This document shows, piece after piece, positions 1 to 6,928 of a stretch of DNA of 11,530 nt. The stretch is from Candidatus Lambdaproteobacteria bacterium. GTDB taxonomy: Bacteria; SAR324; NAC60-12. The stretch covers positions 1-11,530 of the forward strand of contig DTUH01000154.1 in NCBI GenBank assembly GCA_012964265.1, written 5' to 3'. The notes beneath the pieces were generated by a model. That model saw only the letters and a list, made by a program, of their open reading frames with translations. It had not been told where the DNA came from and searched no databases. The position numbers and the translations under genes were made by a program. Each line of letters begins with the position of its first letter. The first letter of the stretch is position 1.

Positions 1-11
1 CCAGGAAGAGA

Positions 12-1103
12 ATGGCCTTAGAAGTAGGAATTGTCGGTTTACCAAATATAGGGAAGTCCACACTTTTCAGTGCTTTGACCAAAGTACAAGCAGATGCCGC
101 CAACTATCCGTTTTGTACTATTGACCCAAATATAGGTATTGTTCAGCTTCGTGACCCACGAATGAACCGTTTGACCGAATTGGTAAGTCCGGACCGAATT
201 GTACCTGCGACTTTGCAAGTTGTTGATATTGCGGGACTTGTCAAAGGTGCCAGTCAGGGTGAAGGTTTGGGAAATAAGTTTCTGAGCCATATTCGGCAAG
301 TACATGCTGTGGTACATGTAGTGCGATGTTTTGAAGATCCAAACGTCGTGCATGTTGATGGAAAGATAGATCCAGTCGGTGATGTAGAGGTTATTCAAAC
401 AGAATTGATTTTGTCTGATTTGGAACAGACGGAACGCAAAATAGATCGGCTTTTGCGCCAGATAAAAGGCGACCGTGCTTTAGCAGCACAAATGACTGTT
501 TTTGAACGATTGCGTGATTATTTGGGTGAAGGCAAGTTTGCCTGCAGGATGGAATTAAGCGAAGATGACAAGGTTCTGGTAAGTGAATTAAATTTACTGA
601 CAATGAAACCTTATCTCTATATTGCCAATATTTCTGAAGCAGGACTCAGGAATCCCGAAGTCCATCTACAGCAGTTACTTGAATTAGCTGCTGAAGAAAA
701 TGTGGAAGTCATTCCTATTTGTGCTCAAATTGAAGCTGAACTCGCGGAAATGGAAGATGACGAATCCGATTTGTTTATGGCAGAACTTGGTATAGACAGT
801 CCCGGACTGGATAGGCTTACGCATTCCGGTTACAGGATGCTGGAACAGATTACTTATTTCACTGCAGGAAAGCAGGAAGTGCGCGCCTGGGAGATACGTA
901 AAGGCTCTACTGCTCCGGAGGCTGCAGGAAAAATACATACTGATTTTGAGAAAGGCTTTATCCGTGCCGAAGTCTTTCATTTTGATGACATTGACCGGTT
1001 TGGGTCTGAGTCATCTGTAAAGGAAGCCGGACGATGGCGCCTTGAAGGCCGGGATTACGTTGTGCAGGATGGTGACATAATGCACTTTCGTTTTAATGTT
1101 TAG
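12..1103 (+). CDS. ychF: Redox-responsive ATPase/GTPase-like protein YchF (OLA1 family)
   Basis: The product is a cytosolic P-loop ATPase of the Obg-related YchF/OLA1 family, which associates with ribosomes and is tied to stress and redox responses. The 363-residue length equals that of E. coli YchF. Visible motifs are the P-loop GLPNIGKST at residues 9-17, the switch II motif DIAG at 72-75, and NISE at 206-209. NISE replaces the usual NKxD guanine-specificity motif, and this is the family signature for ATP over GTP. A coiled-coil-like helical segment spans about 125-200, and a C-terminal TGS domain runs from about 280 to the end. The start at 12 is supported by AGGAAG at 3-8, although the spacing is short. 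The gene precedes rpsF by 107 bases, a common neighbourhood. Identification is very secure. Confidence 0.97.
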   Translation: MALEVGIVGLPNIGKSTLFSALTKVQADAANYPFCTIDPNIGIVQLRDPRMNRLTELVSPDRIVPATLQVVDIAGLVKGASQGEGLGNKFLSHIRQVHAVVHVVRCFEDPNVVHVDGKIDPVGDVEVIQTELILSDLEQTERKIDRLLRQIKGDRALAAQMTVFERLRDYLGEGKFACRMELSEDDKVLVSELNLLTMKPYLYIANISEAGLRNPEVHLQQLLELAAEENVEVIPICAQIEAELAEMEDDESDLFMAELGIDSPGLDRLTHSGYRMLEQITYFTAGKQEVRAWEIRKGSTAPEAAGKIHTDFEKGFIRAEVFHFDDIDRFGSESSVKEAGRWRLEGRDYVVQDGDIMHFRFNV

Positions 1104-1125
1104 CATTTGTGTTAGAACAAAATGC
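1103..1125 (+). promoter_or_regulatory. Hairpin overlapping the ychF stop codon
   Basis: GCATTTGT (1103-1110) can pair with ACAAAATGC (1117-1125) around the loop GTTAGA, with one bulged base. The following bases (TTTGATG) are not a real U-tract, so this is at best a weak terminator or a processing/stability hairpin between ychF and rpsF. Confidence 0.3.
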
Positions 1126-1131
1126 TTTGAT

Positions 1132-1151
1132 GCAAAGGAATGTACCTTTGC
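1132..1151 (+). promoter_or_regulatory. Perfect 7-bp hairpin in the rpsF leader
   Basis: GCAAAGG (1132-1138) and CCTTTGC (1145-1151) form a perfect 7-bp stem around the loop AATGTA. It is followed by TGTTTCCTTGTT, which is pyrimidine-rich but not a canonical U-tract. It could be an attenuator or a weak terminator after ychF, and it directly abuts the proposed S6:S18 leader fold. Confidence 0.4.
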
Positions 1152-1153
1152 TG

Positions 1154-1206
1154 TTTCCTTGTTCACTTAGGTGGACTTATTGACATTTCAATAATCCGAA
1201 AGGAAG
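1154..1206 (+). promoter_or_regulatory. Candidate S6:S18 autoregulatory leader of rpsF
   Basis: TTCCTT (1155-1160) is exactly complementary to AAGGAA (1200-1205), which is the Shine-Dalgarno region of rpsF, and a U-G pair can be added at 1154/1206. Inside this outer stem, TTATTG (1177-1182) and CAATAA (1189-1194) form a perfect 6-bp stem with loop ACATTT. The 3' strand between the two stems contains CCG (1196-1198). Two stems, an asymmetric internal loop and a CCG on the 3' side just before rpsF match what is known of the S6:S18-binding mRNA motif, which mimics part of 16S rRNA. Binding would hide the ribosome site. The pairing is visible in the sequence; the assignment is inferred. Confidence 0.5.
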
Positions 1207-1210
1207 AAAA

Positions 1211-1717
1211 ATGACAGGATATGAACTAGTGTTCATCACAACTCCGACTCTCAATGAAGAGGATCTTACAGTTGTGTTGAAGAAATTTAAAAAAAGTCTC
1301 ACCGAATCAGGCGGGAAACTCATTCATGAATATGTTTGGGGCCGCCGCCGCTTGGCATACGAAATTGAAGGAAATGATTTTGGTGTGTATCACGCCTGGT
1401 ACTTCACAGGCAGTGGAAAAACTGTTGATGAATTGCAACGGCAATTTGGTTATTCTGATGATATTTTACGCAATCAAATTGTTAAAACCGATGACCTTGA
1501 TGAAGAGGCAGCTTTTTTACATAACTTGATACCTCCTAAAGAAGAAACTACGGAAAAAGAGGAAGACCAGGAAATTTCAGCAGAAATTAAACAAGAAGCT
1601 GAAATAGTAGCTGATGCTGAAACTGAGTCCGAAAAAACGGAGACTGAATCCGAAGTTAACAAAGAAGAACTTGCTGGCGATGCTGAGGAAGTTAAGACTG
1701 AAACAGTCGATGCCTGA
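1211..1717 (+). CDS. rpsF: 30S ribosomal protein S6 with long acidic C-terminal tail
   Basis: S6 sits on the 30S platform as a heterodimer with S18. Residues 1-100 or so match the S6 ferredoxin-like fold: MTGYELVFI at the N terminus, KKFKKSLTESGGKLIHEYVWGRRRLAYEIEG in the middle given here only as landmarks (WGRRRLAYEI near 43-52), and a YHAWYF strand. The protein is 168 residues, well above the usual 95-135. The excess is a glutamate-rich low-complexity tail from about residue 110 to the end, ending ETVDA. E. coli S6 receives glutamates post-translationally from RimK, whereas here an acidic tail is encoded. The start is supported by AAAGGAAG at 1199-1206. It is the first gene of the rpsF-rpsR-rplI group, with a structured leader. 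Confidence 0.95.
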   Translation: MTGYELVFITTPTLNEEDLTVVLKKFKKSLTESGGKLIHEYVWGRRRLAYEIEGNDFGVYHAWYFTGSGKTVDELQRQFGYSDDILRNQIVKTDDLDEEAAFLHNLIPPKEETTEKEEDQEISAEIKQEAEIVADAETESEKTETESEVNKEELAGDAEEVKTETVDA

Positions 1718-1775
1718 GGTACTGTGGCTTTTGTAAATTATTCGGTACTACACCAAACTCTTAGAAAAAATAAAA

Positions 1776-2126
1776 ATGTTAAAAAAACGAAAAAGATCAC
1801 ATTTACGTCGTAAACGTATTCCAACAAGTATTTTGCTGCGCAGCAAGCGCAAAGTCTGCCCGTTCAAAGAAGCCGGTATTGATCGTATTGATTATAAGGA
1901 TGTTGAGTTACTCAAAAACTACGTGACTCAGGGCGGGAAGATTATTCCAAGTCGCATTTCCGGAGTCTGTGCTGCGAATCAAAGGAAATTGAAAACTGCC
2001 GTTCGACGTGCGCGTAACCTGGCACTGCTCTCTCCTATGAAAGGCTATGTGCCTCAACAAGTAAGTGTCGATCGAAGATTTTCAAGTCGCAGAAATACAA
2101 ATCCAGCACAAACTACTGTTCTTTAA
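1776..2126 (+). CDS. rpsR: 30S ribosomal protein S18, extended, with partial zinc-ribbon loss
   Basis: S18 is the 30S platform partner of S6. The core from about 26 to 86 is clear: IDYKDVELLKNYV, GGKIIPSRISG, and RRARNLALL near the end. At 116 residues it is longer than the common 75-95. It has a strongly basic N terminus (KKRKR and RRKR) and about 25 additional C-terminal residues with RRFSSRR. Zinc-binding forms of S18 carry CxxC and CxxH pairs. Here the corresponding places are C28/K31 and C65/N68, so half of the ligands remain. The start ATG at 1776 has no clear Shine-Dalgarno sequence, so translation may depend on coupling to rpsF 58 bases upstream, or the start may be slightly different. 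Confidence 0.93.
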   Translation: MLKKRKRSHLRRKRIPTSILLRSKRKVCPFKEAGIDRIDYKDVELLKNYVTQGGKIIPSRISGVCAANQRKLKTAVRRARNLALLSPMKGYVPQQVSVDRRFSSRRNTNPAQTTVL

Positions 2127-2168
2127 ATTAAATCCATAAAACAACTACATAAAACATAAGGAATTATC

Positions 2169-2735
2169 GTGAAGTTGATACTAACTGAAGATGTCCCTAA
2201 TTTAGGGTCTTTGGGTGACACAATTGAGGTGAAACCCGGCTACGGACGAAATTACCTGATTCCGCAGGGGATGGCACTTTTGGCAACAGGAAAAGCCTCT
2301 AAAGAATTGCGTCACCGTCTACAATATCTTGAAAAGCTACGCGCAGGAAAAATCGCACTCGCAAATGAACAGGCAGAAAAACTCAATGCTCTTAATCTGG
2401 AAATCGTCCGTAAAGCAGGTCCGGAAGGCAGATTGTTTGGTTCGGTCACAATCCGGGATCTGAATGAATTGTTGAAAGAAAATGATTTTGAGCTTGAACG
2501 CCGTGCTATTATCCTTAATACTCCTATTCGTAGCGTTGGCACACATGAATTTACTGTACGTGTTCATACTGAGGTTTCTGTAACATTGCAAATCAAGGTG
2601 GTTGGAGAGACTGTTGAAAAATCAGCTGTTGAAAAAACTAAGGCAGAAAATGCTGATGCAATAGTAATAGACGCTGAAGAGATCGAGAAACTCGAAGAAC
2701 TCGAAGAAAATACAGAACTCGAAGAAAACGAGTAG
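2169..2735 (+). CDS. rplI: 50S ribosomal protein L9 with acidic C-terminal tail
   Basis: L9 is the elongated 50S protein near the L1 stalk, with two globular domains joined by a helix. The N-terminal domain is plain (MKLILTEDVPNLG, then VKPGYGRNYLIPQGMA at about 22-37). The connecting helix runs from about 42 to 75, and the C-terminal domain ends near 147 after GRLFGSVT at 87-94 and HEFTVRVH at 126-133. The product is 188 residues against the usual 148-150. The extra 40 residues are glutamate-rich (IEKLEELEENTELEENE) and likely disordered or helical. The start is GTG at 2169, chosen because AAGGA at 2158-2162 is well placed. It follows rpsR by 42 bases, so the two are probably co-transcribed. 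Confidence 0.95.
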   Translation: MKLILTEDVPNLGSLGDTIEVKPGYGRNYLIPQGMALLATGKASKELRHRLQYLEKLRAGKIALANEQAEKLNALNLEIVRKAGPEGRLFGSVTIRDLNELLKENDFELERRAIILNTPIRSVGTHEFTVRVHTEVSVTLQIKVVGETVEKSAVEKTKAENADAIVIDAEEIEKLEELEENTELEENE

Positions 2736-2752
2736 GGTTGATAATTAGTATG

Positions 2753-2816
2753 TAAGGCCAAAGGCTCCGGGAAATCTTACGGTTTATTGCCTTATATTTA
2801 TGAGGATGACGCCTCA
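2753..2816 (+). promoter_or_regulatory. Two inverted repeats in the rplI-dnaB gap
   Basis: TAAGGC (2753-2758) matches GCCTTA (2789-2794) across a 30-base loop. Just downstream, TGAGG (2801-2805) matches CCTCA (2812-2816) around a 6-base loop. There is no U-tract after either. They could form a leader structure before dnaB or an inefficient terminator after rplI. The evidence is complementarity only. Confidence 0.3.
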
Positions 2817-2870
2817 ACCCCGCTTCCTGTCTCCTAATCCTTGATACCCTTCTGCACATCAGGAGTTTCA

Positions 2871-4286
2871 ATGCAGTCTCTCGAAAAAAAAATTGAAAAA
2901 TCCATTGTTTCCGGACGTTCAACAAAAACGCGTACGCAAGCAGTTGATCTAGGAGAATTGCTGCCTCACGACAAGCTGGCTGAACAGGCAGTGCTGGGCG
3001 CAATTATTATTCAGAACTCAGTTCTTCTACAAATCCTGGATATCCTTAATTCAGAAGATTTTTTTTCCCCTGCCAATCAACTCATTTTTGCTGCCATGCA
3101 GGAAATGGCTGCGCAAGAACCGCCGATTCCAATTGATGAATTAACCCTCCTAAGTCGATTGGAATCCAGACAGCAACTGGAACAAACAGGTGGTGTAGAT
3201 TATTTGAATGAGCTGTCTCAGAAAACTCCTGTAGCAGAAAATGCGGAGTTTTATGCGAGAATTGTACGAGAAAAAGGACAGCTGCGGGACATTATTCTTA
3301 CTGCGCATGAAGTCGCAAAACGTGGACAAGAGGGTTCTGCAGACAATATTTCGGACTTCATTGCAGATGCAACTGAACGTTTACAGTCTATCGATGCTCG
3401 TACCCGCCTGAGAAGTTATACCCATCTTAAAGAAATACTTGCTTCCAACTTTGAACAGTTGGAGAAAATTTCCGAATCTCCAGAAAATGTAACCGGAGTA
3501 CCAACCGGTTTTACTGAACTGGATGACTTGACGCGAGGTTTACAAAAGGGTGATTTAATAATTCTTGCGGGTCGCCCCTCGATGGGAAAAACAGCACTTG
3601 CCATTAATATGGCACTTTATGCTGCAGGACATGCTCAAATTCCTTCACTTATCTTTAGTTTGGAAATGCCTAAAGAACACATTGCCATGCGCTTGATTTG
3701 CAGTGAAGCAAAAGTAAATAACAGAAAATTGCTGGTTGGTAACCTTGAACAGGAGGACTGGGATAAACTGATGGAAGGCACTACCCGTATGATGGAAGCA
3801 CCGTTATTAGTCGATGACCGTTCTTCTATTAATCCTAATTATATTAGACAGGTGATACGTCAGGCAGTAAAAGAATATCCTGACCTTGGACTTGTTATTG
3901 TTGATTATGTCCAATTGATGCAGAGTAACTTGAGGAATCCTTCACGGGAACAGGAAATATCAGAAATTTCACGATCATTGAAGGGAATTGCCAAAGAATT
4001 TTCCCTGCCGATGGTTGTTCTGTCTCAGCTGAACCGTGCTTTGGAAAGGCGTACAGAAAAACGTCCCATGATGTCAGATTTACGAGAATCAGGTGCATTG
4101 GAACAGGACGCAGACTTGATTGTCTTTATTTATCGTGATGAGGTTTACAATCCGGATACTGAAGACAAAGGAATTGCTGAAATTAATATTGCAAAACATC
4201 GAAACGGCGAAATCGGGATGAAACGTCTTGCTTTTATTGGACAATACACCAAATTTGCCAATTTGGCATTGGGCTCAGGGAGTTAA
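2871..4286 (+). CDS. dnaB: Replicative DNA helicase DnaB
   Basis: DnaB is the hexameric 5'-3' helicase of the replication fork, loaded at the origin and coupled to DnaG primase. With the start at 2871 the protein has 471 residues, normal for the family. An N-terminal primase-interacting helical domain spans about 35-140 (PHDKLAEQAVLGAII at 32-46), followed by a linker and the RecA-like motor from about 185. Visible motifs are Walker A GRPSMGKT (234-241), Walker B-like LVIVDYVQL (341-349), SQLNRALERR (385-394), and the C-terminal arginine-finger region KHRNGEIG (442-449). The start at ATG 2871 is preferred over an in-frame TTG at 2841 because AGGAG lies at 2861-2865. The gene lies 135 bases after rplI, a classic neighbour. 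There is no sign of an intein or frameshift. Confidence 0.98.
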   Translation: MQSLEKKIEKSIVSGRSTKTRTQAVDLGELLPHDKLAEQAVLGAIIIQNSVLLQILDILNSEDFFSPANQLIFAAMQEMAAQEPPIPIDELTLLSRLESRQQLEQTGGVDYLNELSQKTPVAENAEFYARIVREKGQLRDIILTAHEVAKRGQEGSADNISDFIADATERLQSIDARTRLRSYTHLKEILASNFEQLEKISESPENVTGVPTGFTELDDLTRGLQKGDLIILAGRPSMGKTALAINMALYAAGHAQIPSLIFSLEMPKEHIAMRLICSEAKVNNRKLLVGNLEQEDWDKLMEGTTRMMEAPLLVDDRSSINPNYIRQVIRQAVKEYPDLGLVIVDYVQLMQSNLRNPSREQEISEISRSLKGIAKEFSLPMVVLSQLNRALERRTEKRPMMSDLRESGALEQDADLIVFIYRDEVYNPDTEDKGIAEINIAKHRNGEIGMKRLAFIGQYTKFANLALGSGS

Positions 4287-4461
4287 GTAATTTATACTGG
4301 TAGTTGAAAAGAGTTTCTCAATCAGCGTCGTTATAAAAAATTTACACTTTTATTAGCAGGACCATCACGGGCAGACAGAGTACAATAAAGATTTGGTGCT
4401 AAGGTACAAGTGAGATACATGTTTTATCGTCTGACCCAAGTTCACCTGAAAAAATAAACTG
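4287..4461 (+). other. 175-base gap between dnaB and the EAL-like gene
   Basis: No open frame of note and no strong hairpin with a U-tract was found. TACAAT at 4381-4386 resembles a -10 element, but no good -35 lies 16-18 bases upstream. TATACT at 4293-4298 has the same problem. A promoter for the downstream pair probably lies here, since the housekeeping block ends at dnaB, but it could not be pinned down. Confidence 0.3.
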
Positions 4462-5457
4462 ATGCAAAACCTTGAAGAATTGCAGAGCTATCTTGCCAGT
4501 TTGACGAATGAGTCAATCCTGACGGGTCAGACTGTCGTTGCAGCGCCTGGATGTTTGCCGACTCCATGTTTTCCGGATGTTATTGAGAAAGTTTTGGAAG
4601 TGCTTACCGAACATGAATGGGAGGAACTGACTGATCGTGCCCGGAATTATCTGAAATGGATTTCAGTAAAAGCGGAAGCCATAGACGAACTTGCTCCAAA
4701 ACCTTTGCAGAAATCTACGCGTGGTTTTGAGTTGTTGGCAATTGACAGAGATGGGAACAGTTTTGGTGAAATTGTAGTGCGTTCACGAGAATTATGCATA
4801 CCTTCAGTACTTGTTCGATTTGCTTCACTAATCGCAACTTTTCTCACAGTACGCCTCCTTAGTCAACACATGGAACGTGATCACGAAGACATGCCCTCGC
4901 TGACATTTACACAAAATGTTGATACCAATTATCTGAATTATCCACATACTTTAAAAACGCTGCTGCAATTATTTCCTGAGTATCAGGAAATGTTTTATTT
5001 TGAAATTAATGAAGAAGTCACTGAGGATTATTTAACAACCATTCGTGCGCTTGCGGAAGATTTGGAGATTCGCTTGGCACTTGATGATACAAACAAAATG
5101 AATGTAAATGTCCATCATCAATTGCTGGATCTTGCAGACTGGATCAAGATTGACTTTCAGGCTACTGCGTACCTCGAAGAACAGTTGTTAGCAGGTGAAG
5201 GAGAAAATATCATTCTTCATTTTGAAGAATATGCGCATGGCGCGCGGTCTCCGGTAATTGTTTTTGAAGGACTTCAAGAAACTTCACCCTTAAAAGTTTT
5301 TTTTGAAGAGTACTGGACGCTGGTGAATACAGTCCTTTATTATCAAAGCAGGGAACGCTCCCCTGTGCCTCCCTGGAACAAATATTTTGGTTTGATCCAG
5401 GATTATCATGATGACAAGTTTGGTCTCTTTTTTAAAGGCTTAATGAATGATAACTAA
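4462..5457 (+). CDS. Divergent EAL-domain-like protein (possible c-di-GMP phosphodiesterase or sensor)
   Basis: This is a soluble 331-residue protein without signal peptide or membrane segment. Residues 85-300 can be laid over the EAL fold: GFELL (88-92) in place of GFEAL, TQNVD with N152 at the catalytic asparagine, YFEINEE with E181 at the metal-binding glutamate, LALDD (205-209), WIKID with K229, and VFEGLQE with E269 matching AEGVE. The distance from the DD pair to the lysine (20 residues) equals that in characterised EAL enzymes. However, loop 6, usually DDFGxG, reads DDTNKMN, so activity is doubtful and a nucleotide-sensing role is possible. The N-terminal 80 residues were not recognised. 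The gene overlaps the following lipoprotein gene by 11 bases. No clear Shine-Dalgarno sequence precedes ATG 4462. The EAL assignment is an inference from motif order. Confidence 0.55.
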   Translation: MQNLEELQSYLASLTNESILTGQTVVAAPGCLPTPCFPDVIEKVLEVLTEHEWEELTDRARNYLKWISVKAEAIDELAPKPLQKSTRGFELLAIDRDGNSFGEIVVRSRELCIPSVLVRFASLIATFLTVRLLSQHMERDHEDMPSLTFTQNVDTNYLNYPHTLKTLLQLFPEYQEMFYFEINEEVTEDYLTTIRALAEDLEIRLALDDTNKMNVNVHHQLLDLADWIKIDFQATAYLEEQLLAGEGENIILHFEEYAHGARSPVIVFEGLQETSPLKVFFEEYWTLVNTVLYYQSRERSPVPPWNKYFGLIQDYHDDKFGLFFKGLMNDN

Positions 5458-6736
5458 CCCATTTTCTGCTCTTAATTTCAGGTACATTTTATTATTTATT
5501 CTGGTAAGTATTGAAACAATATTTTCCGCAGCATGTAGTTCTTCAGAATCTCCTGCAGATACCAGTGCCGGCCCTTCAAGTGTTTCCGGAACTGTCTTTG
5601 AAGCACCTCTGGAAAATGACGCGGGTGAAAATCCACTAGGTATCACTTTTGGCGATTTCAATGGCGACAACAAAACAGATATTGTGGTGATTAGTCCACG
5701 TAAGCAAAATGGATTAACCACTACCGAAGACGGCACCTTGACTATTTTTCAACATAACTCTTCTTCCACAAGCCGTTTCCCCTTTTCATCCAGTACCATT
5801 ACTCCCACAACCGCTGAATGGCGGCAAAGCGTGGTTTCTGCAGATTTCACCGGTGATAACAATACCGATTTGGTGGTCACACTTACAGATCAGGACAAGA
5901 TTAAATTATTACGAAATGACGGCAGTGCGGCCTTTACTGATAACGGCAGTGTAACAGTCGGAGATGTGCCGCTCAATCTTATTTCTGGTGACTGGAACAG
6001 CGACAATCAAACCGATATAGCCGTTGTAAACCGTGATAACAGCAGCGTATCCATTTTACAAAATAGCAGCGGAGTATTTTCTGTATCACAAACTTTGTCT
6101 GTGAGCGAACATCCAATACAGCTTGCCGGTGGAGATTGGGACGGTGACAACGATACTGATCTCGCGGTATTGTCGAGAGACAGCACTCTGGTGCAAATCT
6201 GGCTCAATAGTGGAAGTGGTTCTTTCAGTGCTCAAACCACCACTTATACCGTCGGTAGTTCACCAATCGACATGATTTCCGGAGACTGGAACTGTGACTC
6301 AAAACAAGACCTTGCTGTGAGTAATTTCGGAGATAATACCCTGTCATTGCTTTATGGTAGGGGCACTGGAGAATTCGATTCACCAATCACAATCAATTCC
6401 GGAAGAGGTCCTGGAACAATGGCAACAGCAGATTTTAATAATGACGGTAAAATGGATTTTGTGGTGGGGCACCGTTTTATTGTCAGTACTTCCGGAGTCT
6501 CCCTCCTGACAGGAGATTTTTCTTTGACCCTCAGTGACAACACTTCCTCTACCGGTTATGAGACACCGGTTTCATTTGCGGCCGGCTTGGCAAAAGATGG
6601 ATCGTCACCTGCTGAATTAGCAATTTCCGATGTCGATAATGATTCCAAACTGGACGTCTTAATAACTTTGCCAATTAGTAAAAAATTGGCTCTGCTTTCC
6701 GGGAAACAATATTCCGGCAGTCTTTCCTGTCCCTGA
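5447..6736 (+). CDS. Putative lipoprotein with seven FG-GAP/VCBS-like repeats (beta-propeller)
   Basis: Residues 11-29 form a hydrophobic export signal ending FSAAC, with C30 as likely lipidation site. The lipobox is imperfect (S at -3), so ordinary cleavage near there is an alternative. A Ser/Pro-rich linker follows. Seven repeats then show the calcium-loop pattern DxxxDxxxDhhh, with cores starting at residues 70, 133, 182, 230, 280, 329 and 395, for example DFNGDNKTDIVV and DWDGDNDTDLAV. Spacing is 48-66 residues, as expected for blades of a seven-bladed propeller like FG-GAP/VCBS proteins (integrin-alpha-like). The likely place is the outer membrane or periplasm, with roles in binding or adhesion. 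The start ATG at 5447 lies inside the preceding gene, whose stop is at 5455-5457, suggesting translational coupling. The specific ligand is unknown. Confidence 0.8.
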   Translation: MITNPFSALNFRYILLFILVSIETIFSAACSSSESPADTSAGPSSVSGTVFEAPLENDAGENPLGITFGDFNGDNKTDIVVISPRKQNGLTTTEDGTLTIFQHNSSSTSRFPFSSSTITPTTAEWRQSVVSADFTGDNNTDLVVTLTDQDKIKLLRNDGSAAFTDNGSVTVGDVPLNLISGDWNSDNQTDIAVVNRDNSSVSILQNSSGVFSVSQTLSVSEHPIQLAGGDWDGDNDTDLAVLSRDSTLVQIWLNSGSGSFSAQTTTYTVGSSPIDMISGDWNCDSKQDLAVSNFGDNTLSLLYGRGTGEFDSPITINSGRGPGTMATADFNNDGKMDFVVGHRFIVSTSGVSLLTGDFSLTLSDNTSSTGYETPVSFAAGLAKDGSSPAELAISDVDNDSKLDVLITLPISKKLALLSGKQYSGSLSCP

Positions 6737-6737
6737 T

Positions 6738-6763
6738 CTTCACATTCAGATTGACTGGTGAAG
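6738..6763 (+). terminator. Hairpin just after the propeller gene, possible weak terminator
   Basis: CTTCAC (6738-6743) pairs with GTGAAG (6758-6763), and CAG (6747-6749) with CTG (6755-6757) can extend the stem after a 3-base bulge. The hairpin starts 2 bases after the stop codon, a usual terminator position, but the next bases are TTAACAAAG rather than a U-tract. Confidence 0.3.
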
Positions 6764-6779
6764 TTAACAAAGATACACT
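6751..6779 (+). promoter_or_regulatory. Sigma70-type promoter candidate for the HemX-like gene cluster
   Basis: TTGACT (6751-6756, 5 of 6 to consensus) and TACACT (6774-6779, 4 of 6) are separated by exactly 17 bases. Transcription would begin near 6786, leaving a leader of about 165 bases before the ATG at 6952. It fits the view that a new transcription unit starts after the propeller gene. The assignment rests on motif similarity only. Confidence 0.45.
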
Positions 6780-6906
6780 CCTTCCAATATATCTATGGAA
6801 CAGTCAAAACAATCATAGTTGCTTTCACACTAATAATTTTGTTCAATTATATAGATAAAACAATCAGTTAGCCCAAGTATAAATACTGTGGGACTTGCAT
6901 CCGCGC

Positions 6907-6928
6907 TAATTTCATTTAAGTGAAATTA
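6907..6928. promoter_or_regulatory. Near-perfect 22-base palindrome upstream of the HemX-like gene
   Basis: TAATTTCA (6907-6914) and TGAAATTA (6921-6928) are perfect complements around TTTAAG; the centre TTAA is itself palindromic, so only one symmetric pair mismatches. It lies 23 bases before the start codon. It may be an operator for a dimeric regulator or an RNA hairpin in the leader. No Shine-Dalgarno sequence is seen next to the ATG. Confidence 0.4.

Noticed and set aside
1718..1749. Direct repeat GGTACT (1718-1723 and 1744-1749) between rpsF and rpsR
   Set aside because: Six bases twice in a short AT-rich gap is expected by chance, with no further symmetry or function to support it.
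2841..2870. Upstream in-frame TTG as the dnaB start
   Set aside because: ATG at 2871 has AGGAG 5 bases upstream and gives a normal N terminus; the added 10 residues have no ribosome site or family support.
2638..3003. Reverse-strand open frame of 121 codons across the rplI-dnaB junction
   Set aside because: It overlaps two certain genes, has no recognisable motif and its composition mirrors the acidic tail and dnaB coding strand.
5657..6645. Possible DNA-level tandem repeats in the propeller gene
   Set aside because: The repetition is at protein level (DxxxDxxxD cores); the nucleotide copies are well diverged, so it is not a recent repeat array.
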